Assembly: GCA_946885665.1 (NCBI GenBank)
Contig: CAMPGT010000241.1
Coordinates: forward strand, 1-6,090
Length of the DNA stretch: 6,090 bases
Reading direction: 5' to 3'
Source of the DNA: an uncultured Chitinophagaceae bacterium
GTDB taxonomy: Bacteria; Bacteroidota; Bacteroidia; Chitinophagales; Chitinophagaceae
Below are positions 1 through 5,497 of the stretch, one piece after another (within the stretch, counting starts at the first letter, position 1; each line of letters begins with the position of its first letter). The notes beneath the pieces were generated by a model. That model was given only the letters and a program-made list of their open reading frames with translations. It was not told where the DNA came from and ran no database searches. Both the position numbers and the translations under genes were made by a program.

Positions 1-523
1 ACTCAATGTTCACCCGCTCCGCTCTAAGCTTTTCCTTGGCCCTGAACAACCGTTTGTTGACGGTGTCTTTGCTTGTCAAAAAAGCGCTGGCAATTTCATC
101 TATTCCGAAACCGCAAAGTATCCGCAGCGCCAATCCAACCTGTGCCTCGATAGAAATGGAAGGGTGGCAGATGGCGAAAAGCATCTGCAACTGGCTGTCT
201 GAAATGTTTGTCTCTGAAAGATCAACTTCAGGGAATTCTCCGGCGGTGAATGCGCCTTTTACGGCCGGAGTCACTTTATCTGTAAAAATTTGCGAGCGCT
301 TAACATAGTTACCCGCCTTATTCTTCGCCACGGTGTAAAGCCAGGCGGTTGGATTTTCTGGGATACCTTTGTAGGTCCACGTTTCGAGGGCCGACAGGAA
401 AGTTTCGCTGGCAATATCTTCGGCGGCCTGGATGCGGCCGATGCCAAAATATTTGGAAAGGACAGCGCATATTTTACTGAACTCTGTCCTGAACAAATGC
501 GGTATTAACTCATTTGCTGTCAT
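1..523 (-). CDS. ECF RNA polymerase sigma factor, ECF42-like (partial, C-terminus off the left edge)
   Basis: This frame is open from an ATG at 523 down to base 1 and encodes the first 174 residues. It directs RNA polymerase to a small regulon. Sigma region 2 spans about residues 8-78, with the typical AAEDIASETFLSALETW stretch (33-49) and PTAWLYTVAKNKAGNYVKR (58-76). Sigma region 4 spans about 108-166: DSQLQMLFAICHPSI, then a helix-turn-helix (GFGIDEIASAFLTSKDTVNKRLFRAKEKL). The AICHPSI signature and the position directly behind a YCII gene are characteristic of ECF42 sigma factors, which carry a C-terminal DUF6596/TPR-like extension instead of relying on a classical anti-sigma factor. That extension would lie outside the window. 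The start is supported by a good AAAGGTG ribosome site at 531-537 and a 14-base overlap with the upstream YCII gene, so translation is probably coupled. The domain call is firm; the ECF42 assignment is strong but rests on family knowledge. Confidence 0.9.
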   Translation of the reverse strand, partial: MTANELIPHLFRTEFSKICAVLSKYFGIGRIQAAEDIASETFLSALETWTYKGIPENPTAWLYTVAKNKAGNYVKRSQIFTDKVTPAVKGAFTAGEFPEVDLSETNISDSQLQMLFAICHPSISIEAQVGLALRILCGFGIDEIASAFLTSKDTVNKRLFRAKEKLRAERVNIE

Positions 524-869
524 GGTTGTCCACCTTTCTCACTTCAACGCTGTTGCCGTCACCTTGCAGCACGGGAGAGCCTTTCGCAAATTCAACCGCT
601 TCCTCGACAGAATCCGCTTTTACGATCACAAAGCCACCAATGGTTTCCTTGATGTCACCAAACGGCCCGTTGGTAACCACCTTGTTTTTGTTCTCTGCTT
701 TTATAACCCGGGCTTCTTCAAAAGGCAGTCCGGTGCCGCTTACAAACTTGTTTTGTGCGGCGATGGTGCCTATCCAGTCCATCGTTTGTTTCATCCACAC
801 TTGTATTTGTTCGGGCGAGGCCACTTCTTTACCATCCTGGTGCCTGAAGATTAACATGTACTGTTCCAT
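510..869 (-). CDS. YCII/DGPF domain protein, partner of the ECF sigma factor
   Basis: A 119-residue, probably cytosolic protein of the YCII-related (DGPF) family. It starts with the typical strand MEQYMLIFRHQDG. The family signature appears as NGPFGDIKETIGGFVIVKA (67-85), where Asn replaces the usual Asp of DGPF, followed by the helix SVEEAVEFAKGSPVL and the closing strand VEVRKV (108-113). The length is normal for the family. The biochemical role of these proteins is not settled: YciI folds are ferredoxin-like and are suspected to have small-molecule or enzymatic roles. The gene is almost always found beside ECF42 sigma factors and is a usual target of them. Here its last 14 bases overlap the sigma start. 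No Shine-Dalgarno precedes the ATG; the leader is A-rich (AACAAAAAAATG), as is common in Bacteroidota. It is co-directional with tag, 84 bases downstream of it. Confidence 0.92.
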   Translation of the reverse strand: MEQYMLIFRHQDGKEVASPEQIQVWMKQTMDWIGTIAAQNKFVSGTGLPFEEARVIKAENKNKVVTNGPFGDIKETIGGFVIVKADSVEEAVEFAKGSPVLQGDGNSVEVRKVDNHDSK

Positions 870-918
870 TGTAAATCATTTTTTTGTTAGGAGATGTGCT
901 ACTATATACCTTATAACA

Positions 919-941
919 ATCGGATGAACGAGGATTGGACA
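919..941 (-). promoter_or_regulatory. Candidate ECF-type promoter for the YCII-sigma unit
   Basis: Read on the minus strand, TGTCCA (941-936) is followed after 13 bases by CGAT (922-919), about 50 bases before the YCII start at 869. From memory of the family, ECF42 promoters have a TGTCGA-like -35 and a CGA/CGT-type -10. The match has one mismatch and a spacer slightly short of the usual ECF range, so it could be chance. If real, it would make the YCII-sigma pair autoregulated and independent of tag. Confidence 0.3.
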
Positions 942-953
942 TAAAGAAAAAAA

Positions 954-1499
954 TTATTTCAGCCACATCGGATTCGACTTCAATACGACTTTGTATACTT
1001 TGCAATGCTCTGCATGTGCGCCGGGCAGGTAGCCGATGCTTACCAGGAACTCGTTTACGATTTCTCCTCCTGTAAACAGAAATGTTTTCTTAAAGAGCTT
1101 CACCCATTCATCTTTTGATTTTGGGTGATGATGCTGCAACCACTCTTCAAATGACCCGTACTCTTTCCGTAGTGCCAGCACCGTCTTTGCATTTTCGATC
1201 GCAGCATTAATTTTCAAACGGTTGCGGATAATGCCCGCATCACCAAGCAATCGCTCCCTATCTTTTTCTGTGTAAGAGGCTATCTTTTTTATATTGAAAT
1301 TATGGTAGGCTTTCCTGAACGCCGCCTCCTTCTTCAGGATGGTTTCCCAACTTAGTCCGGCCTGGTTGATCTCGAGAACAAGCCTGCAAAACAATTCATT
1401 ATCATCGTGGATCGGGAATCCGTACAGTTTATCGTGGTAGGCTTTATGCAGCGCCTTCCTTTCGTCATGCATGGTCTCAATAGCGGAACAATAAGACAT
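954..1499 (-). CDS. tag: DNA-3-methyladenine glycosylase I (Tag family)
   Basis: A 181-residue cytosolic base-excision repair enzyme that removes 3-methyladenine from alkylated DNA. It belongs to the HhH superfamily. The structural zinc site of Tag is intact: Cys4 (MSYC), His22 (in AYHDKLYGFP), and His162 and Cys166 (HAEHC), matching Cys4, His17, His175 and Cys179 of the E. coli enzyme. The substrate pocket block EINQAGLSWETILKK holds Glu43 and Trp51 with the same eight-residue spacing as Glu38 and Trp46 in E. coli. The DNA-binding stretch LLGDAGIIRNRLKINAAIENA is also typical (about 105-125). The length is close to the usual 180-195. The ATG at 1499 places Cys4 exactly where it belongs, which fixes the start. 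The distance from Cys4 to the first zinc His is five residues longer than in E. coli. The gene is first in a co-directional set with the YCII and sigma genes but may be a separate unit. Confidence 0.93.
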   Translation of the reverse strand: MSYCSAIETMHDERKALHKAYHDKLYGFPIHDDNELFCRLVLEINQAGLSWETILKKEAAFRKAYHNFNIKKIASYTEKDRERLLGDAGIIRNRLKINAAIENAKTVLALRKEYGSFEEWLQHHHPKSKDEWVKLFKKTFLFTGGEIVNEFLVSIGYLPGAHAEHCKVYKVVLKSNPMWLK

Positions 1500-1532
1500 C
1501 GATTGGTGTTAATAATTTGAAAAATCAAAAAG

Positions 1533-1561
1533 CGAAAATATGGTCTTTTCCGTTTCCGCAG
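1533..1561 (-). promoter_or_regulatory. Weak Bacteroidota-type promoter candidate for tag
   Basis: On the minus strand, CTG at 1561-1559 and TATTTTCG at 1540-1533 are 18 bases apart. The Bacteroidota housekeeping consensus is TTG, about 17-23 bases, then TAnnTTTG. Each box has one mismatch. The -7-like box lies about 34 bases upstream of the tag ATG, a plausible leader length. The sequence is A/T-rich enough that chance matches are likely. Confidence 0.25.
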
Positions 1562-1570
1562 GTTGGCATA

Positions 1571-1584
1571 CTAGTTGCTACTAG
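1571..1584. repeat. Short perfect inverted repeat CTAGT-TGCT-ACTAG
   Basis: Five-base arms around a four-base spacer. It could be an operator half-site pair in the divergent promoter region. The arms are short and it could be chance. Confidence 0.3.
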
Positions 1585-1643
1585 GCAATGTCACCCCAAA
1601 GAGTTCATTCTCTTACACACTGCAAACCTTTCCTCATTAAATG

Positions 1644-1663
1644 TAAGAATCCAGGATTCCTTA
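1644..1663. repeat. Imperfect palindrome TAAGAATCC-A-GGATTCCTTA
   Basis: Nine- and ten-base arms around a single A, perfect over GAATCC/GGATTC and continuing to TAAG/CTTA with one extra base on the right arm. It sits 46 bases upstream of the start of the glycan operon. A one-base spacer is too short for a stable RNA hairpin loop, so a dimeric repressor or activator site is the more natural reading. No regulator family is recognised from it. Confidence 0.4.
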
Positions 1664-1709
1664 TCACCCGACGTTGCGCGCATAGCATAGATCACGAAAA
1701 CGCTGATGC

Positions 1710-4298
1710 ATGGAATTGAATATATCTGTTTTGGAAACAATTGGTTACTCGAGACCTTACGTCAAAGGAAAATTCATATTTGTCGGCGACCAAAAGTATC
1801 TTATTAAAGGTGTCACCTACGGCACTTTTAAACCGGATGCCGACAACTACCAGTTTCCGGAATATGAAGTGGTTGAAAGTGATTTTCAAATGATGCAGGC
1901 AAATGGCATCAACAGTGTAAGAACGTACACCGTACCGCCGCCGTATATCTTTGACCTTGCATTGCAATACGATCTTAAATTAATGGTGGGCCTGCCGTGG
2001 GAACAACACATTACTTTTCTCGACGAGCCGGAAAGAAAGACCTCCATAATAAAAAAGATACGGGAATATGTAAAGATATGTTCCAGTCATCCCGCGATAT
2101 TATGTTACACCATTGGAAATGAGATACCTGCGCCAGTGGTGAGGTGGTATGGCAAGAAGAAAATTGAACAGTTTCTCAGGGAACTTTATGCAGCGGTAAA
2201 AAGTGCCGACCCACAAGGTTTGGTGACCTATGTAAATTATCCGACTACCGAATATTTAGAGCTTCCCTTTCTCGACTTCCTGAGTTTCAATGTTTACCTC
2301 GAAACGCAAGACAAATTAAATGCTTACCTGTCGCGGCTGCATAATCTATGCGGCGATCTTCCGCTGGTGCTTGCAGAAATAGGTTTGGACAGCTTGAGAA
2401 ACACTGAAGAAACACAGGCCCACACACTCGCCTGGCAATCTCAAATCATATTCGGTAAGGGCTGCGCCGGCATGTTCGTATTCGCCTGGACCGATGAGTG
2501 GTGGCGGGGTGGTCATGAGATCCCGGATTGGGATTTCGGTATAACCGACAGGCAACGAAACCCAAAGCCGGCACTGGCGGCTGTAAAAGAGATCTTTAAT
2601 AATGTTCCTTTTCATGCGGGAACCAACGCACCCGCAATTTCCGTCGTCGTTTGTTCTTATAATGGTTCATCAACGATAGACGACTGCATGCGCGGATTGA
2701 TGAAGGTCAACTATTCTAATTTTGAGGTGATCGTTGTCAATGACGGATCAACGGATAACCTTGCGGACATCGTCCGAAAATATCCTTTTCGGTTGATCAG
2801 CACCGTTAACCGCGGGCTGAGCAACGCGCGCAACACAGGCATGATGCAGGCGACGGGCGACATCGTCGTATATCTCGACGATGATGCATACCCCGATCCC
2901 GACTGGCTCAATTATCTTGCTTATGCCTTTCTTCACTCCCATCATGCCGCCATCGGCGGGCCAAATTTATTGCCTACTGAGGATGGCGCCATCGCAACAT
3001 GCGTGGCCAGTTCACCGGGCGGCCCGGCGCACGTACTCCTCACCGACGAAATTGCCGAGCATATTCCTGGCTGCAACTTCGCGGTAAGGAAAATCGCGTT
3101 GCAGAAGATAGGAGGGTTTGATCCTGTTTTCAGGTCCGCCGGCGACGATGTTGATGTTTGCTGGAAATTGCAGGCAGAAGGATATACAATAGGATTTCAT
3201 CACGCGGCCCTGGTGTGGCACCATCGCAGAAACTCAATTGCTGCTTATTGGAAACAGCAAAAAGGATATGGCAAGGCAGAAGCGCTGCTGGAAGCAAAAT
3301 GGCCGGAGAAATATAATGCGCTTGGACATTATGCGTGGGGCGGAAGCATATATGGCAACGGTATAACAACGCCCGTCGCATTCAAAAAGAAGAAAATATT
3401 TTATGGAACATGGGGCACCGCATTGTTTCAATCGGTTTATCAGCCGGGCAATGGGTTGCTGAGTTCGCTGCCGCTAATGCCTGAGTGGTTCATCTTGTCC
3501 ATCGGATTTTTATGCCTTTCCTTATTGGGATTTATTTGGCCGGTATTGCTGTTCGCGTGGGCAGGATTTTTCCTGGCAACCATTATCGTTGTGTACCAGT
3601 CGTTTTACAGCGCATTCATAAATATTTCGAAGGCCCGCATCGCCCACGATAAATTCAGACATGTATTGCTTACCGGCTTTTTTCACCTGGTGCAGCCAGT
3701 AGCCAGGTTAACCGGAAGATTGAAACATGGATTTACACCCTGGCGACGGAGAGATGCCACGCCGGGCAGAAAGTTTCATTTTAAATTTTCAGGAAAACCG
3801 ATAACAGTATGGTCGGAGCAGTGGCGCGCGCCGGCCGACTGGATCACTGACCTCGAAAAAAACCTGGTGAGTTTGAAAGCAGGAGTCAAAAGAGGCAGGG
3901 AATACGACAACTGGGACCTGCAATCAAGAAATCATTTGCTGGTCTGCATGCGCTCAACACTGCTCGCAGAAGAACATGGCGAGGGCAAGCAGTTCCTGAA
4001 GTTGAAATACAGGTTGCGGGTTTCACCGGTGATCGTCGCGTTGTTCATCAGCGCAATCAGCCTGGCTGCAGTATGTTTCGCGTGGCACGAAATATTACCC
4101 GGCCTGTTATTATTATTGCTTGCATTGGCAACGGTAATAAGCACCTGGAGAGGAGCCACCATCTCATGGAACACGTTGCATACGTCGTTTACAATGTTGG
4201 AATATTACGCCATATCGGCATCAGAAGCGCCGCCTGGCCAGGCAAAAAAGAAGAACAGCCAGGCCGTCGATTCAGGCATCCTGATATACAATAATTAA
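1710..4298 (+). CDS. Fused TIM-barrel glycoside hydrolase / family 2 glycosyltransferase membrane protein
   Basis: An 862-residue protein with three parts. Residues about 20-296 form a clan GH-A TIM barrel closest in style to the GH2 catalytic domain: Arg71 (NSVRTYT), the acid/base motif IGNE with Glu138, SFNVY (192-196), the likely nucleophile Glu223 in LAEIGLDS, and FAWTDEWW with Trp260. Residues about 308-530 are a GT2 GT-A domain: ISVVVCSYNG, VVNDGSTD (Asp345), the metal-binding triad Asp390-392 (LDDDA), GGFDPVF, the probable base region AGDDVD (Asp479/480), and WKQQKGYGKAE. It therefore should transfer a sugar from a nucleotide sugar. Two hydrophobic hairpins follow (about 593-630 and 772-812), separated by about 140 soluble residues with a basic patch (TPWRRR, 676-681). 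There is no signal peptide and no membrane segment before the GT domain, so both catalytic domains probably lie in the cytosol. The GH2 beta-sandwich domains are absent. Substrate and linkage are unknown. It is the first gene of the operon; its ATG lacks a clear Shine-Dalgarno. Confidence 0.9.
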   Translation: MELNISVLETIGYSRPYVKGKFIFVGDQKYLIKGVTYGTFKPDADNYQFPEYEVVESDFQMMQANGINSVRTYTVPPPYIFDLALQYDLKLMVGLPWEQHITFLDEPERKTSIIKKIREYVKICSSHPAILCYTIGNEIPAPVVRWYGKKKIEQFLRELYAAVKSADPQGLVTYVNYPTTEYLELPFLDFLSFNVYLETQDKLNAYLSRLHNLCGDLPLVLAEIGLDSLRNTEETQAHTLAWQSQIIFGKGCAGMFVFAWTDEWWRGGHEIPDWDFGITDRQRNPKPALAAVKEIFNNVPFHAGTNAPAISVVVCSYNGSSTIDDCMRGLMKVNYSNFEVIVVNDGSTDNLADIVRKYPFRLISTVNRGLSNARNTGMMQATGDIVVYLDDDAYPDPDWLNYLAYAFLHSHHAAIGGPNLLPTEDGAIATCVASSPGGPAHVLLTDEIAEHIPGCNFAVRKIALQKIGGFDPVFRSAGDDVDVCWKLQAEGYTIGFHHAALVWHHRRNSIAAYWKQQKGYGKAEALLEAKWPEKYNALGHYAWGGSIYGNGITTPVAFKKKKIFYGTWGTALFQSVYQPGNGLLSSLPLMPEWFILSIGFLCLSLLGFIWPVLLFAWAGFFLATIIVVYQSFYSAFINISKARIAHDKFRHVLLTGFFHLVQPVARLTGRLKHGFTPWRRRDATPGRKFHFKFSGKPITVWSEQWRAPADWITDLEKNLVSLKAGVKRGREYDNWDLQSRNHLLVCMRSTLLAEEHGEGKQFLKLKYRLRVSPVIVALFISAISLAAVCFAWHEILPGLLLLLLALATVISTWRGATISWNTLHTSFTMLEYYAISASEAPPGQAKKKNSQAVDSGILIYNN

Positions 4299-4299
4299 T

Positions 4300-4302
4300 T
4301 TG
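4300..4302 (+). promoter_or_regulatory. TTG start codon one base after the upstream stop
   Basis: The junction reads TAATTTG: the stop codon is at 4296-4298, followed by a single T and then TTG. No Shine-Dalgarno precedes it, so ribosomes finishing the GH-GT2 protein probably re-initiate here. ATT (4294) and ATA (4291) are the only other rare starts available before the in-frame TGA at 4282. Confidence 0.65.
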
Positions 4303-5490
4303 GAAAGACTAAGGATTATAGTAGGAGGATTTATAGGACTGTATCCTACGGGCGGTGTAACGTGGGATTACCTGCAGTACGCCCTGGGACTCAAAATGCT
4401 GGGCCATGAGGTGTATTATGTCGAGGATACCATGCAATATTCCGGCTACCAGGCGCCCGGGCAGGAATGGGATGACGCTACAGAAAGTGTAAAATATCTC
4501 AGCAGGGTTATGGATCAATTTGGCTTCACCGGCCGATGGGCCTACAGGGATATTGGATCGGGCAAATGTTTTGGAATGGCGAATGAAAGACTCGATGACA
4601 TTTGCAGAACGGCGGATGTTTTTCTCAATGTTTCCGCTTCAACCTGTTTGCGCGAAGAATATTACAACATACCCATAAGAATATTGATCGATTCGGATCC
4701 CATGTTCACGCAAACGCAGGATTGGGACGACAGTGACGCCGCTTATTCGTATGAGCATATTCGAAACCGGTATTCGTGGTATAACTACCTGTTTACTTTC
4801 GGTGAAAATATAGGTGAAACGGATTGCGCGGTACCAACGCTTGGGCTCAACTGGATAAAAACGCACCAGCCGGTGTGCCTCGATTATTGGAGCAAACCAT
4901 ATGCGCAACCGGCGGCCGGGCCGGTTTTCACAACGATTATGAATTGGTCGGCTCGAAGTGAGCTTAGCTACAATCGCGAACGATACGGGCAGAAGGATAT
5001 TGAGTTTGATAAGATACTGGGAGTGCCGGGGCAATGTAAATTTGCAGAATTTGAGGTGGTGATGGCCGTGTCAAAAGATTTTCGCGAGGCGTTCAACGGC
5101 TTAGCTTTGCACGAGCATGGATGGACAGTGACGAATCCGTCGGATAAGATCCGTTCGCCTGACCGGTATGTTGAATTTATTCATTCATCGTCGGCGGAAT
5201 TCTCCGTGGCAAAGAACGCTTATGTGAAGTCAAACAGTGGATGGTTTTCGTGCCGGTCGGCGTGCTACCTTGCGGCAGGAAGGCCTGTAATTACTCAGGA
5301 TACCGGATGGTCAAAATACATCGAAACCAAGAGGGGTCTTTTTTCATTCAGCGACATGGATTCAGCAATAAATTGCATAACTGAGGTAGCAGCCGATTGG
5401 GATGGTCATTCACGCGCCGCAAAAGAAATGGCACATGCCTATTTTGACAGCAATAAGGTACTGACCGATATGCTTAACAGGATCAATTGA
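4300..5490 (+). CDS. GT-B-like glycosyltransferase (family 1 / CgeB-like)
   Basis: A 396-residue soluble protein, probably a nucleotide-sugar-dependent glycosyltransferase. The N-terminus is a Rossmann-type start, RLRIIVGGFIGLYPTGGV, then a helix and HEVYYVED, as in the acceptor half of GT-B enzymes. The C-terminal half carries the donor-site pattern of CgeB-like and Glyco_trans_1_2 proteins: EFSVAKNAYVKSNSGWFSCR (300-319), then SACYLAAGRPVITQDTGWS (320-338). The classic EX7E motif of GT4 enzymes is not evident. No signal peptide or membrane segment is seen. The start is TTG, one base after the previous stop. An in-frame TGA at 4282 excludes any long upstream extension, and the first in-frame ATG (residue 33) would delete the first strand and glycine loop. 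The gene is evidently co-translated with the GH-GT2 gene and would add a further sugar to the same product. The family call is moderate; the substrate is unknown. Confidence 0.78.
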   Translation: MERLRIIVGGFIGLYPTGGVTWDYLQYALGLKMLGHEVYYVEDTMQYSGYQAPGQEWDDATESVKYLSRVMDQFGFTGRWAYRDIGSGKCFGMANERLDDICRTADVFLNVSASTCLREEYYNIPIRILIDSDPMFTQTQDWDDSDAAYSYEHIRNRYSWYNYLFTFGENIGETDCAVPTLGLNWIKTHQPVCLDYWSKPYAQPAAGPVFTTIMNWSARSELSYNRERYGQKDIEFDKILGVPGQCKFAEFEVVMAVSKDFREAFNGLALHEHGWTVTNPSDKIRSPDRYVEFIHSSSAEFSVAKNAYVKSNSGWFSCRSACYLAAGRPVITQDTGWSKYIETKRGLFSFSDMDSAINCITEVAADWDGHSRAAKEMAHAYFDSNKVLTDMLNRIN

Positions 5491-5497
5491 AACCCGC

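Larger units (their letters stand above)
1500..1709. other. Divergent intergenic region between tag and the glycan operon
   Basis: This 210-base gap separates two divergent gene sets and must hold the promoter of the plus-strand operon and probably that of tag. I see no coding sequence, RNA gene or mobile-element remnant. A/T-rich sequence lies next to the tag start. Two short palindromes (listed separately) are the only clear structure. On the minus strand, CTG (1561-1559), 18 bases, then TATTTTCG (1540-1533) resembles the Bacteroidota TTG / TAnnTTTG promoter with one mismatch in each box. I found no convincing promoter for the plus strand. Confidence 0.7.

Noticed and set aside
6..508. Plus-strand open frames at the left edge
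   Set aside because: The minus strand encodes a clear sigma factor with regions 2 and 4; the plus-strand frames are antisense shadows.
432..927. Two plus-strand open frames of about 140 codons over the YCII gene
   Set aside because: They are antisense to the YCII gene, which has clear family motifs, and their translations show no recognisable domain.
940..956. T-run right after the tag stop as an intrinsic terminator
   Set aside because: On the minus strand a T-rich stretch follows the stop codon, but no GC-rich stem precedes it.
2346..3431. Several minus-strand frames of 65-90 codons inside the GH-GT2 gene
   Set aside because: They overlap catalytic regions of a well-supported protein and have no domain or start signal of their own.
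4639..5034. A 131-codon minus-strand frame inside the GT-B gene
   Set aside because: Antisense to a coherent glycosyltransferase; the translation is Arg/His/Ile-rich without recognisable motifs.
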